DNA of 64,000 nucleotides from CATOSP01 sp965197545. GTDB lineage: Bacteria > Chloroflexota > Dehalococcoidia > Lucifugimonadales > UBA3495. Both the position numbers and the translations under genes were made by a program. The stretch's first letter is position 1; each line of letters starts with the position of its first letter. The stretch is from NCBI GenBank assembly GCA_965197545.1, contig CBDANJ010000008.1:1984001-2048000 (forward strand). Direction: 5' to 3'. Under the pieces are notes generated by a model, which had not been told where the DNA came from, did no database searches, and was given only the letters and a program-made list of their open reading frames with translations. Below are positions 43,013 through 52,736 of the stretch, in pieces.

Positions 43013-44467
43013 ATGCCAGCACGAACCGGGGAGCAGTATTTGGACGGCCTCCGCGCCCGACCCGTTGAGGTATTCCTGCGCGGCGAGAAGGTGGAAGACG
43101 TAACGACCTTTCCCGGCCTGGCCAACGGCGCGCGTTCCGTGGCAGGCCTCTACGATATGCAGCACGAGCCAACCCTACGAGAAGAGATGACCTATTCGTC
43201 GCCCTCTACGGGTGACCCCATTGGGCTTTCATTCATCACTCCAAGGACCCGCGGCGAGCTGGCGCAGCGGCGGGTCATGATGTCCCACTGGGCCCAGACC
43301 AGCTATGGGATGATGGGGCGTACCCCAGACTTCCTCAACGTCAGCATCATGGCTATGGCCGGCGCGTCAGACTACTTCTCCGACAATCGTCCTGAGTTCA
43401 GAAAGAACATTATCGACTATTACGAGTACGTGCGTGAAAACGACCTGACCATGACCCATACGCTGGTCAACCTCCAACGCAACCGCCGCCCGGCAGCCGT
43501 GAGCCGCCATTTTAGCACCAGCGTTGCCATGGCGGTACAGAGAGAGACCGACGCGGGCCTGGTCATCAGGGGTCCACGGGTGTTGGCGACGCTGGGGCCG
43601 CTCTCAGACGAGATTGCCGTGTACCCCGTCCGAAACGCCCAATTGGCGGGCAGTGAAGAAGCCTGGCGTTACGCCTTCGCCTTTGCGATTCCCTGCGACA
43701 CTCCCGGGCTCAGGTTCCTTTGCCGGGAGAGTTTCGACATGGGGCGGTCCACATTCGACCATCCCCTCGGCTCCCGTTTCGAAGAGATGGACGCCATCGT
43801 TTTCATGGATGACGTGCTGGTCCCCTGGGAACGGGTGTTCCTTTTTGGGGACGTGGAGCTTGCCAACGGGCTGAGTCCGCGGACCAACCAATACAACCAC
43901 TCCGGCCACCAGGTGGTCACGAAGAATGTGGCCAAATGCGAGTTCGTGCTGGGTGTGGCTACCCTGATGGTGAAGACGCTCGGCTCCGAGACCATTCCGC
44001 AGATTCAAGCCCTTCTGGCGGAGTTGATAGAAAACCTGGAGATCATGAAAGCCCTTCTCCTGGCCGCGGAAACCCAGGCGGAATTGGACGAATGGGGCGT
44101 GATGTGTCCCGCGCTGATCCCTATCACCGTGGCCCGCAACCTCTTTATTCGCATGTATCCCAGGATGGTCGAGATCATCCAACTCCTGGGGTCGAGCAGC
44201 CTGATGGCCCTTCCCGCTGAGGTTGACTTCGACGGTCCCTTGGGCGACGAGATCCAACGTTATCTGGATACCGATACGTCCAACGCGAGAGACAGGGTTC
44301 AACTCTTCCACCTGGCCTGGGACCTGGCGTGCAGTGCGTTCGGATCGAGGCAGGTGCTATACGAGCGGTACTTCCAGGGCGACTGGATGCGGAATGCCAG
44401 TATTCTTTGGGACCGTTATGACCCCGAGGAGTTGGTGAAGAAGGTGCAGGCCTTTCTGGCCCGGTAA
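43013..44467 (+). CDS. 4-hydroxyphenylacetate 3-monooxygenase (HpaB)-family flavin hydroxylase
   Basis: 484 aa; GGAGGG before ATG. Family blocks: RTGEQYLDGLRA, YDMQHEP, GRTPDFLNVSIMAMAG, VRENDLTMTHTLVNLQRNR, GLVIRGPRVLATLGPLSDE and DVLVPWERVFLFGD, ending with the 4-helix C-terminal domain. HpaB enzymes use FADH2 from a separate reductase to hydroxylate phenols; some relatives are 4-hydroxybutyryl-CoA dehydratases, but the iron-sulfur Cys pattern of those is not seen. No reductase gene is adjacent. Confidence 0.93.
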   Translation: MPARTGEQYLDGLRARPVEVFLRGEKVEDVTTFPGLANGARSVAGLYDMQHEPTLREEMTYSSPSTGDPIGLSFITPRTRGELAQRRVMMSHWAQTSYGMMGRTPDFLNVSIMAMAGASDYFSDNRPEFRKNIIDYYEYVRENDLTMTHTLVNLQRNRRPAAVSRHFSTSVAMAVQRETDAGLVIRGPRVLATLGPLSDEIAVYPVRNAQLAGSEEAWRYAFAFAIPCDTPGLRFLCRESFDMGRSTFDHPLGSRFEEMDAIVFMDDVLVPWERVFLFGDVELANGLSPRTNQYNHSGHQVVTKNVAKCEFVLGVATLMVKTLGSETIPQIQALLAELIENLEIMKALLLAAETQAELDEWGVMCPALIPITVARNLFIRMYPRMVEIIQLLGSSSLMALPAEVDFDGPLGDEIQRYLDTDTSNARDRVQLFHLAWDLACSAFGSRQVLYERYFQGDWMRNASILWDRYDPEELVKKVQAFLAR

Positions 44468-45005
44468 CAATCCCGTCCCTTGAGGTGGTTTCACTTACTT
44501 TGAGGTGCGGGCCAGGACGCCGCAACGTGGAAACGCAAGCTGTCCTGACCCAGGGAGACTCGACTTTCAGCGCCGTCTAACCTTCTCCCTACTCCGATGC
44601 GTCCCCATCCCCTCGTTCTGAGCCTAGCGCGGGGTAGTCGAAGGATGCACTACCGGGGCGGCGCTTCGATTCCACTCCGTTCAGCTCGGCGTGATCGGGG
44701 TGGGGGGTGTGTCATGGGCTCTGCGAGATGGTGCGTATTGCGGTGAGCGGGAGAGGGCTTGGCTGGGTCACCTGGTCGAGACCCGAATCCAACAAATAAA
44801 CGTCCTGGGTATCGTATGGTTCCATTCTGGGACAGAATTTGATAAAATAGTTTGGGATATTTCTGCTTACGATGTATGTTGATTTTCCGGCAGACTCTGG
44901 ATCGCTCAGTCCTCTCTCCAGCAAGTAAAGTGCTTGTGGAGGTGGTGCTTTAGTCTCAAGCCTATTTCTATCTTCCACGAGATCCTGTCCTAGAGACTTG
45001 CCAGT
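44468..45005. other. Intergenic stretch, 538 bp
   Basis: No supportable gene. It holds a dispersed GC-rich segment around 44620-44700 (TCGTTCTGAGCC, GGGGTAGTCGAAGGATG). Towards dnaG it is AT-richer (TTTGATAAAATAG near 44840), which may contain the dnaG-rpoD promoter; no confident -35/-10 pair. Confidence 0.4.
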
Positions 45006-46850
45006 TTGACCGTTATAGACGACATAAAAAGCCGGTTGGATATCACCGACGTGGTGTCCAAATACGCGACGTTGCAACGCTCCGGAGCTAACTCCAAGGC
45101 GAACTGCCCGTTCCACCAGGAGAAGACACCTTCATTCTACGTGTTTCCTGACCGGCAGAGTTGGCGTTGCTTCGGCGCATGCGCCACCGGAGGGGATGTC
45201 TTCTCCTTCGTGATGCGGGCCGAAAACCTGGAATTCAAAGATACGCTGGAACGTCTGGCCCAGCAAGCGGGCGTGGAGTTGCCCAAGAGGCAAGAGCGGG
45301 CCGAACAACGCAGCGCCACCGACATCAACGAGGAAGCACGGGTCTATTTCCAGCGGCTCCTGGCGTCTGACCGCGGTAAGTCCGCGCGCGACTACCTGGA
45401 AAGAAGAGGACTGTCGCAAGAGGCAGTCGACAAGTTCGAGATGGGTTTGAGCCCCGGCGACGGCCAGTCGTTGCGTAACCACCTGGAGGGGCAGGGATTC
45501 TCGCCGCAGCAGATGGACCTGGCCGGGGTCACCAGGACCATGGACAGCGGCCAGCAACGCGATCTGTTCCGGGGCCGGCTTATGTTCCCCATACGAAACG
45601 GCCAGGGGGGTCTGGGGGGATTCGGGGCGCGGGCGTTGGACGACTCTCAACCCAAGTACCTGAACTCGCCCAGAAGTCCGGTCTTCGACAAAAGCCGCAT
45701 TCTGTACGCGCTCCACCTGGCCAAGGACTCGGCCAGACAACAGGGCGTCGTGATCGTCGAAGGTTACATGGACGCCATCGCCGCCCACGAAAAGGGGTTC
45801 ACCAACGTAGTGGCCTCTATGGGCACCGCCATCACCGAACATCAAGTGGCGGAGATACGCCGCATCACCGGCGATGTCACCATGGCCCTGGACGCCGATG
45901 CCGCCGGGCAGCAGGCGACCCTACGGAGCTTGGACTCATCCTGGAGGGTCTTTCAATCGCCGGTCGCTGGCCGGGCCAGGGGCTCCACGCTCTTCCAGCG
46001 TCCCGAGATGGCCGACTTGAAGATCGCAGTCATGCCGGAGGGGCAAGACCCGGACGACCTGATTCGCCGCTCTCCAGAGGACTGGCGGGAGCTGATAGAA
46101 CACGGCACGCCGTTGGTGGAATACCTGCTAGGGGCCCTGGCTAGGGAATCCGACCCATCGACTCCCCAGGGAAAGGCGCACATCGTTGGCGTAGTCCTGC
46201 CGTTGATACAAGCCGTGCCGGAGCCCTTTCAACAGGACCATTACTTTCAAAAATTGGCCGACACGTTAAACGTAACTCGCGAAAGCCTGTTGGCTTCGAT
46301 CGACCGGCCCAGGACCGCCCGCCGCGCCGCCAATTCCGCGCCGACTCAGCGTCGTCCCGCCGCGCCCGGTCTTACCAAAACCCAGGGAGACCCAGTGGAG
46401 GAATACTGCATTTCGCTGTTACTCCGCCACTCTGAACAACTCGGCGCCGAAACGGACGCGCTTAGACCAGAGTACTTCCGTCGCCTGGAGAACCGTGAGA
46501 TTCTTAACCAATGGATGTGGTTTTGCGAGAGGGGAGAATTTCAGCCGGCGAAGTCGCTATCGGAATTCGTTGCGGAAGAGTTGCAGGAGGCGCTCGAGGA
46601 CCTGTTGCAGAGGGAATATCCTCCGCTGGAACCACATCGGCTCTCCGCGGCCTTCCAAACATGTGTCACCAATCTGGAGGCACGCTATTTGAGGGACTTA
46701 AAAGTGGAAGAGGGGATGCGGTTTGCGGAAGCGGCCACCAGCCCTATTGAGGAGTTATACTCGGACGTCTTAGAGGTCAATCAACGGATCAAGGAGAATC
46801 AGGAAGCGCGGGGCTCCGCGCTCAAAGTCCGCACATCTAGAGGTAGATAA
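45006..46850 (+). CDS. dnaG: DNA primase DnaG
   Basis: 614 aa from TTG 45006 (DDIKSRLDITDVVSKYATLQ is the normal N-terminus). Zinc-binding CPFHQEKTPSF...CFGAC, where the second pair is C-x3-C rather than C-x2-C. RNA-polymerase core, Toprim motifs VEGYMDAIAAHEKG and LDADAAGQQA, and a C-terminal helicase-binding region. Synthesises replication primers. Its stop overlaps the start of the sigma factor gene by one base (TAATG), the conserved macromolecular-synthesis operon arrangement. Confidence 0.97.
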   Translation: MTVIDDIKSRLDITDVVSKYATLQRSGANSKANCPFHQEKTPSFYVFPDRQSWRCFGACATGGDVFSFVMRAENLEFKDTLERLAQQAGVELPKRQERAEQRSATDINEEARVYFQRLLASDRGKSARDYLERRGLSQEAVDKFEMGLSPGDGQSLRNHLEGQGFSPQQMDLAGVTRTMDSGQQRDLFRGRLMFPIRNGQGGLGGFGARALDDSQPKYLNSPRSPVFDKSRILYALHLAKDSARQQGVVIVEGYMDAIAAHEKGFTNVVASMGTAITEHQVAEIRRITGDVTMALDADAAGQQATLRSLDSSWRVFQSPVAGRARGSTLFQRPEMADLKIAVMPEGQDPDDLIRRSPEDWRELIEHGTPLVEYLLGALARESDPSTPQGKAHIVGVVLPLIQAVPEPFQQDHYFQKLADTLNVTRESLLASIDRPRTARRAANSAPTQRRPAAPGLTKTQGDPVEEYCISLLLRHSEQLGAETDALRPEYFRRLENREILNQWMWFCERGEFQPAKSLSEFVAEELQEALEDLLQREYPPLEPHRLSAAFQTCVTNLEARYLRDLKVEEGMRFAEAATSPIEELYSDVLEVNQRIKENQEARGSALKVRTSRGR

Positions 46851-48427
46851 TGCCGAGACAGAGCAATGGCAACCAACTAAACCCGGAAGAATTCCTCGAC
46901 GTTACCGAGGAGTCTGAAGAACGCAGCAAGCTCCTGGAGATAATCCGGGGCGTGAAGGACCGGCAAGACGACGAGTCCCTGGCCGAAACCAACGGGATCG
47001 CAGCCGTCGCGGCCCCGTTGGCCTCCGAAACCGCCGATGAGCAATGGGGGGAGACTGGCACGGCCGAAAAGACCGCCGACTCCACCGACAAGACCAACGG
47101 TGACGGGGACAACGAGGATGTTGACTGGGAACCGGAAACCGAGACCATGGAGGTCCTCGACGACCCGGTCCGTATGTATTTGCGGGAAATCGGACGTGTC
47201 CGCCTCCTCACTTCCAAGGATGAACGAGTCTTGGCCCGGAAGATCGAGGGCGGCAAGCATCTGACTGCCCTGCAAAACGAGTTAACCGAGATCGAAGGGC
47301 ATCCACCGAAACCCTGGGAGCTTACCTGCGCCTTTTTGCAGCGTATGGTGGACTCGATTACTCTGGTCCGCGTCCTGTGCGAGCAACTGGAATTGCCCCA
47401 GGATATGACCATGCTCCAGATCTCCGAACACCCCGGCCTTAGGGCGGCGATCGATGCCGAAGTGTCCCAGGACCTGCTTGCCAATATGGGGTTCGCCCTT
47501 GAGGATGACCCGCTCGAGGTATACCGCCGGGTGGTCTATCTTTCCTTGGACAGTTGGCTCATCCCCACCGAGGCCATCCAGGTGCTCAGGCGCTGCACGT
47601 TGGATAACCTGGCGGTGACGATTGCAACACCGGAATGCTACGCCAAGATGCAGCAGTTGGACCCGCTATTCCGGGGTTCCTTCAACCGCGTTCATGCCGA
47701 TAGCGCCAAGTCACAGGCTCACCTGACCGAAGCCAACCTCAGGCTCGTGGTCAGTGTGGCCAAGAAGTACATCGGACGCGGCATGGCCCTCTTGGATATG
47801 ATCCAGGAAGGCAACATCGGCCTCATCCGCGCCGTGGAGAAGTTCGATTACCGGAAGGGGTACAAGTTCAGCACCTACGCCACTTGGTGGATCCGCCAGG
47901 CCATCACCCGGGCTATCGCCGACCAGGCCCGGACGATCCGAATCCCGGTCCACATGGTGGAGACGATCAATAAGTTGATGCGCCAGCATCGCCGCCTGCT
48001 TCAGGAGTATGGCCGCGAGCCCACCCCGGAAGAGATCGGCGAGGCAATGGAAATCAGCCCAGAGAAGGTGGAGGAAATCCTGAAGATATCCCAGGAACCC
48101 GTCTCTCTGGAGACCCCCATAGGCGAGGAAGAAGACTCCCATTTGGGCGACTTCATCGAGGACCGGAACGCGCCCGCGCCTGCGGACGCCGCCTCGTTCC
48201 AACTCCTTAAGGAGCAGGTCGACGAGGTGCTCCACACCTTGACTGACCGGGAAGCCAGGGTCTTGCAACTGCGGTTCGGCCTTCAAGATGGGCGCAGCCG
48301 CACCCTGGAAGAGGTTGGCAGAGAGTTCGGAGTGACCAGGGAACGTATCCGCCAGATCGAAGCGAAGGCGCTGCGGAAGCTGCGTCATCCCACGCGCTCC
48401 CGCAAACTGAAAGACTTCCTGGAGTAA
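46850..48427 (+). CDS. rpoD: Primary RNA polymerase sigma factor (RpoD/SigA)
   Basis: 525 aa. Region 1.2 DPVRMYLREIGRVRLLTSKD; region 2 LTEANLRLVVSVAKKYIGRG, IQEGNIGLIRAVEKFDYRKG and YKFSTYATWWIRQAITRAI; region 3 IRIPVHMVETINKLMR; region 4 DREARVLQLRFGL...TRERIRQIEAKALRKLRHP. The N-terminal 80 residues are acidic and low complexity. The insert between regions 1.2 and 2 is long (about 130 residues). Overlaps dnaG. Confidence 0.98.
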   Translation: MPRQSNGNQLNPEEFLDVTEESEERSKLLEIIRGVKDRQDDESLAETNGIAAVAAPLASETADEQWGETGTAEKTADSTDKTNGDGDNEDVDWEPETETMEVLDDPVRMYLREIGRVRLLTSKDERVLARKIEGGKHLTALQNELTEIEGHPPKPWELTCAFLQRMVDSITLVRVLCEQLELPQDMTMLQISEHPGLRAAIDAEVSQDLLANMGFALEDDPLEVYRRVVYLSLDSWLIPTEAIQVLRRCTLDNLAVTIATPECYAKMQQLDPLFRGSFNRVHADSAKSQAHLTEANLRLVVSVAKKYIGRGMALLDMIQEGNIGLIRAVEKFDYRKGYKFSTYATWWIRQAITRAIADQARTIRIPVHMVETINKLMRQHRRLLQEYGREPTPEEIGEAMEISPEKVEEILKISQEPVSLETPIGEEEDSHLGDFIEDRNAPAPADAASFQLLKEQVDEVLHTLTDREARVLQLRFGLQDGRSRTLEEVGREFGVTRERIRQIEAKALRKLRHPTRSRKLKDFLE

Positions 48428-48596
48428 TACCCTTACGTGCCTGCAAGGGCATGTCTACCGTTTGGCTATAGGATAGATTGAGACGGGTTGCATCTGGAAC
48501 AGACGACAAAATCGTAAATCGCCGTGGGCGTTGCGCTTGGTAGCGTCGCGGGCACGATGATATACTCGGCCTCAATCTACCTGGGAGGAGGGATAA

Positions 48597-48809
48597 GTGG
48601 AAGAGTGGGCAATACCCAAGTGTCTCAAATGTAACATCGGTCAACTGGTTCCCCTTTCGGACTATGGCGGGCAGGGAGCGGCGGTGCACTACAAAGCATG
48701 GGTCTGCATTAACCCGAGTTGCGGTTTCAATATCAAAATCCGTAACGGAGACATCTACCTCAACGAGCCGATCACGCCAGGCGCTAATCACGTTCCTAGG
48801 GCCCGGTAG
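48597..48809 (+). CDS. Small zinc-ribbon protein
   Basis: 70 aa from GTG 48597, with GGGAGGAGGG upstream. CLKCN and CINPSCGF supply four Cys in a ribbon separated by 26 residues, typical of a stand-alone zinc ribbon. Possibly an RNA or protein-binding accessory factor; its position behind rpoD may reflect shared expression. Family not identified. Confidence 0.8.
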   Translation: MEEWAIPKCLKCNIGQLVPLSDYGGQGAAVHYKAWVCINPSCGFNIKIRNGDIYLNEPITPGANHVPRAR

Positions 48810-48830
48810 GACCTCACCCTTAGGTTTTTT
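48795..48830 (+). terminator. Possible terminator after the zinc-ribbon gene
   Basis: CCTAGGG and CCCTTAGG pair with one bulge around a 15-nt loop and are followed directly by TTTTTT. It overlaps the last codons of the gene. Stem is weak, so moderate support only. Confidence 0.4.
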
Positions 48831-48958
48831 CGGCTTTTAACTCCCCGCGGTGTCGTCCATTTCTGGAGCTAGGGTGGAAACCCTTCGCCAGTATGGGGCC
48901 TGTCTCCGCATCGTCGCATTCCGGCTGCGTGCTCCCATCTATACGACAAGGAGGTGAT

Positions 48959-49807
48959 ATGGAAGCTGGATACGACTATATGTTGCTCCGTGGTCCGAAG
49001 CGTCGACAACCCAATACTTTGACTGGAATTTTTCTCGTTATTCTCGGATCGATGCTAATAACCACGAGCCTCGCCTATTATTCGTACACGGACACGGCCT
49101 GGACCGGCCTGGTAAGCCTGGAGGCTGCCCTTCCGGGAGCGGTCTCCGAGATCCAAGCGTCCGTACAAGACACCAGTCCGAATCCGGGACAACAAGTCCT
49201 TTCGAGGACAGCTTGGCCCGAACGGACCATCGCTCAACCCGCGCCACGGGAGAATACACTTGGTGCAGCCAGGTCCAACCCCGTGAAGGCCACGATCAAG
49301 ATGGCCGAAAAACCGGCGGTCGAAAAGGTGGGCGCGGACATCACCGTAGTTTCAACCAAGGAGATGTCCACCGTGGTCGAGGGACGCGAGGACGCACCCG
49401 CGCCTGTCCTCACGCCCGTTGAGAAGCAGGCAGACACACCTACATTGCAGCCGGACACACTTGCATTGGTGGAGCCCGGCTCTAGCACCGTGGTTGAAGC
49501 CGGAGTAGAGGACCTGGCAACCAGCGAGACTGGCCTAAACCCGAACCCGCTTCTGGGCGAAGGGTCCATATTTTTCAACCTGGTGCAAATTCCTGAAATG
49601 CTCAAACAAGGCCGCGATGTATTCGTGATCGCGGAGAGTGAAGAAGGCCAATACCTTTATCGGCTAATCTCATCCCGGGTGGTGCATGAGCAGGACATAC
49701 GGCTATACGATGCGGGAGGCGCAACCATTCACCTGGTATCATGCGTGCCCCGGTTGGTTTACGACCACAGGCTGATCGTCAGCGGGGAGTTGATCAGTCA
49801 AGTTTAG
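48959..49807 (+). CDS. Membrane-anchored sortase-like protein lacking the catalytic His
   Basis: 282 aa; AAGGAGGTGAT immediately before ATG 48959 is a near-perfect ribosome site. One membrane span (LTGIFLVILGSMLITTSLAY, 21-40), a long Pro/Thr/Val-rich linker to about 195, then a C-terminal domain with the end of a sortase barrel. It shows GRDVFVIAESEEGQYLYRL, VVHEQDIRLYD, ATIHLVSCVPRL (Cys262, compare TLxTC) and DHRLIVSGEL (Arg271). Sortases have a His in a G-H motif about 60 residues before the Cys; here the region reads GEGSIFFNL with no His. Perhaps a non-catalytic wall-binding relative. Confidence 0.7.
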   Translation: MEAGYDYMLLRGPKRRQPNTLTGIFLVILGSMLITTSLAYYSYTDTAWTGLVSLEAALPGAVSEIQASVQDTSPNPGQQVLSRTAWPERTIAQPAPRENTLGAARSNPVKATIKMAEKPAVEKVGADITVVSTKEMSTVVEGREDAPAPVLTPVEKQADTPTLQPDTLALVEPGSSTVVEAGVEDLATSETGLNPNPLLGEGSIFFNLVQIPEMLKQGRDVFVIAESEEGQYLYRLISSRVVHEQDIRLYDAGGATIHLVSCVPRLVYDHRLIVSGELISQV

Positions 49808-49861
49808 GAACATCACTCCCGGCGCATGACCGGGCAAAGTGAGATGGGGACCAAAAAAGAC

Positions 49862-49887
49862 ACGCCCCTCCCGTTCGGGAGGGGCGT
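49862..49887. terminator. 12-bp GC hairpin between convergent genes
   Basis: ACGCCCCTCCCG (49862-49873) and its complement (49876-49887). A run of six A lies just left of it (49853-49858), which is a T-tract for the minus-strand gene. Placed between the stops of the sortase-like gene and the CBS-domain gene. Confidence 0.8.
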
Positions 49888-49903
49888 TACCATTTGTGCC
49901 CTT

Positions 49904-51121
49904 TTAGCTTGCCGGGCTGACGCCGCCCGCGTCGGTCCGGTGGATGCGCAGCTTGCGTAGACGCCGTCCCAGAACAGACACGACCTCAATCTGGAGGCGG
50001 TCAGTGGTCACCACATCTCCAGCGACCGGGATCCTTCCCAGGGCTTGGTAAACATAGCCTCCGACCGTATCCACGTCCGGGCTGTCTATGCGCGCCCCGA
50101 ATAGCTCTTCCACGTCCTCTGTGGACACGCGGGCGTCCACCAACGCTTCTCCTAGCCTAATTGCTTCCAGCAACGGCTCTCGATCGCGGGAGACCTCGTC
50201 CTCGATCTCCCCAACGATCTCCTCCAGCAGGTCTTCCATCGTTACGAGGCCTTCGGTGCCGCCGTATTCATCCACCACGATGGCCATCTGGACGCCGCGT
50301 TCCTGGAATTCCTCCAACAAGTCATCCAGCCGTTTGCTCTCGGGGATGATGAAGGGATCGTTCATCAAGGACTTCAGCTCTTGCTCAGAACTGGTGTGTA
50401 CTAGGGCGTGGAGGACTTCACGAGAATGGATTACGCCGACGATGTGGTCGATGGAGTCTTCATATACCGGGATGCGGCTGTGTCCTTCCCTCACCATCAA
50501 GTCGGCTACTTCGGAGAGGGATGAATCGGCCTCGGCGGTCATCATGTCCAGCCTGGGAACCATGATCTCACGGGCCGTGGAAATGTCCAGGGTCAGAATG
50601 GAACGGAGCATTTGCCGGTCGCGTTGGTCCATGTTGACCAGGTCCGCTTCGGTGATGGCCCGCTCGTCCCCATTGGCGGAGTTGTCCCACGAGCCGTCCC
50701 CGGAGCCTTCGGGCCGGACCATCCCGTCTCCCAGGACCGATGGGACCCTCCCGTTGCTTCCGTTCAAGATACGGGAAAGCGCCAAGAGGATTTTTCGAGA
50801 CGAGCCGGAACGCTTGGCGGCTACGATTCCGGTGGCGCGGTCGATAATCACGAGGAAGAATAGAGATACGAGGGATACCAGGGAGATGACCCACCAAGTC
50901 GCCGGCGTCACGGAGTTAATGTACAAAACGCCCGAGATTGCAACCGCGATGACACAGGCGAATTTGCACCAGAGTATCGCCCGCGACACGCGCAGAGAGG
51001 ACCCGCCGTTCCTGAATTCGTTACCTGCGGGACTGGACGCGTGTTGCGCCAAGCTGAAGAATGCGAAGAGTAGAAGGAATACCGCGAAAACGGCTACTGT
51101 CGCTAAATAGTCTGTGTCCAA
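49904..51121 (-). CDS. HlyC/CorC-family membrane protein with CBS pair
   Basis: 405 aa. N-terminal membrane segments (VAVFAVFLLLFAFFSLA, FACVIAVAISGVLYI, WVISLVSLVSLFFLVI) form a shortened DUF21-like region. A CBS pair follows: IMVPRLDMMTAEADSSLSEV, GHSRIPVYEDSIDHIVGVIH and VVDEYGGTEGLVTMEDLLEEIVGEIEDE (in pieces). The CorC_HlyC C-terminal domain ends with GDVVTTDRLQIEVVSVLGR. Related proteins take part in magnesium/cobalt efflux. It lies 55 nt downstream of glmU on the same strand. Confidence 0.93.
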   Translation of the reverse strand: MDTDYLATVAVFAVFLLLFAFFSLAQHASSPAGNEFRNGGSSLRVSRAILWCKFACVIAVAISGVLYINSVTPATWWVISLVSLVSLFFLVIIDRATGIVAAKRSGSSRKILLALSRILNGSNGRVPSVLGDGMVRPEGSGDGSWDNSANGDERAITEADLVNMDQRDRQMLRSILTLDISTAREIMVPRLDMMTAEADSSLSEVADLMVREGHSRIPVYEDSIDHIVGVIHSREVLHALVHTSSEQELKSLMNDPFIIPESKRLDDLLEEFQERGVQMAIVVDEYGGTEGLVTMEDLLEEIVGEIEDEVSRDREPLLEAIRLGEALVDARVSTEDVEELFGARIDSPDVDTVGGYVYQALGRIPVAGDVVTTDRLQIEVVSVLGRRLRKLRIHRTDAGGVSPAS

Positions 51122-51176
51122 TAACCTTCATTCTCCCGGGTTTACGGAGACCAGGTCGAAGAGTATCACCAGGAGG

Positions 51177-52532
51177 TCAATCGGACTTTGGTGTTTGTTC
51201 ACGTATTGTAGCAGGAACTCCAACCGCCAGTCTACCGGCGGGAACGTCCCTGGTGACCACCGAACCGGCCCCGGTGTACGCTCCGTCACCCACCGACACG
51301 GGGGCGATAAGCATGGTGTCGCAACCTATGAAGGCATCCGCCCCTATGTTCGTGCGGTGTTTGTCCTTGCCATCGTAATTGCAGGTGATAGTTCCGGCTC
51401 CCATGTTGACCCGCGCCCCGACCGAGGCGTCTCCCACGTAACCGAAGTGGCCCATCACCGCCCCAGCGGCGAAACGGCTTTCCTTAACTTCAACGTAGTT
51501 GCCAATGTGCACTCCGGATTCCAGATAAGCGCCGGGCCGGAGATGGCTGAACGGGCCAATATCCACACCATCTTCCATCGTGGACTCTTCCAACATCGAG
51601 GCCGTGACACGGCAACCCCGGCCAACGAGGGAGTCCCTTACCACGGAGCCAGGACCCACCTCGCAGTCTTCGCCGATCCGAGTCCGGCCCAACAGCATCG
51701 TATTGGGAAGTACCACCGTGTCTGCCCCGATTGTCACATCCGCATCTATCGAGACCGACTCGGGGTTTCTGATAGTAACCCCCGCCAGCATCCAACGTTC
51801 CCGGATGCGGCCGCTCATCACGTTTTCCGCCTGTGCCAGTTGCACTCGGTTGTTGACTCCGAGGATATCGGCGGGGTCGGTCAGTTCCCCGGCCATATTC
51901 TCTTCCTGTTGTGACGCCATGGCGATGAGGCTGGTCAGGTATTTTTCGCCGGTGGCGCTGATGCCGGCCCGCTCCAGGTTTTCCCACAACCAGGGAGTCC
52001 GGAAACAGTAGACACCGCCGTTGACCTCCGCCGGTTGGCGTGGGTTGCGCTCTTCCTCGGATGCCTCCCGGACTTCCAGGACTCGTCCCTCCCCATCCCG
52101 CAACACCACGCCAAGGTCCTGGCATTCCGGCATCTGGGCCGTCAGCATGCTCACAGCGCCGGAGGCGTGAACATGCGACCCCATCAACCGATTAACGGAC
52201 GCCCCTTGGACCAGGGGAGCATCGCAGTTCATCACCAAGACATGGTCGGCTTTTCCTTCCAAGGCATCCTGGGCGCGGCCAAGTGCGTCTCCAGTCCCGG
52301 CAGCACGGGGCTGGACCGCGTACTCCACATAGTCTCCGAGGAGTCTTCTTACGGCTCCGCAGACTGAGGGGGAAACTACGACCACGACCGTCCCGATCCC
52401 GAGGCCGCGCATTATATCCACCGGGTAACGCACCATCTCTTTGCCGCAGACCCGGTGCAGGGCCTTGGGCAACTTGGATTTCATCCTTGCGCCCTGCCCC
52501 GCGGCCAGCACTACTCCGGCCCATTTGTCCAT
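51177..52532 (-). CDS. glmU: Bifunctional GlcNAc-1-P uridylyltransferase / GlcN-1-P acetyltransferase
   Basis: 451 aa from ATG 52532, GGAGGAG 5-6 nt upstream; the open frame extends further but without ribosome site. Uridylyltransferase motif LAAGQGARMKSKLPKALH (GTR of most relatives is GAR here), sugar pocket around NCDAPLV, and NGGVYCF. Left-handed beta-helix with hexapeptide repeats, acetyltransferase His in MGHFGYVGDA and NMGAGTITCNYDG. Makes UDP-GlcNAc for cell-wall precursors. Confidence 0.96.
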   Translation of the reverse strand: MDKWAGVVLAAGQGARMKSKLPKALHRVCGKEMVRYPVDIMRGLGIGTVVVVVSPSVCGAVRRLLGDYVEYAVQPRAAGTGDALGRAQDALEGKADHVLVMNCDAPLVQGASVNRLMGSHVHASGAVSMLTAQMPECQDLGVVLRDGEGRVLEVREASEEERNPRQPAEVNGGVYCFRTPWLWENLERAGISATGEKYLTSLIAMASQQEENMAGELTDPADILGVNNRVQLAQAENVMSGRIRERWMLAGVTIRNPESVSIDADVTIGADTVVLPNTMLLGRTRIGEDCEVGPGSVVRDSLVGRGCRVTASMLEESTMEDGVDIGPFSHLRPGAYLESGVHIGNYVEVKESRFAAGAVMGHFGYVGDASVGARVNMGAGTITCNYDGKDKHRTNIGADAFIGCDTMLIAPVSVGDGAYTGAGSVVTRDVPAGRLAVGVPATIREQTPKSD

Positions 52533-52736
52533 GTTGTCTCCTCCTGCCAGCCTCGGCCGATTCGAGCCAATTATAGCAGCCGATGCGCAATCACCCCGGT
52601 AATGAGCCGGAGCAACCATGCAACCATGGGTCTCCCGTCGGATATGCGTCTCAATCCCGCAGGGCTGGTACAATTGGACGGTCGTCATGCCGACCACAGG
52701 CAGACCGGACTCCACGCCTACATAGGAGGTTTTCCC

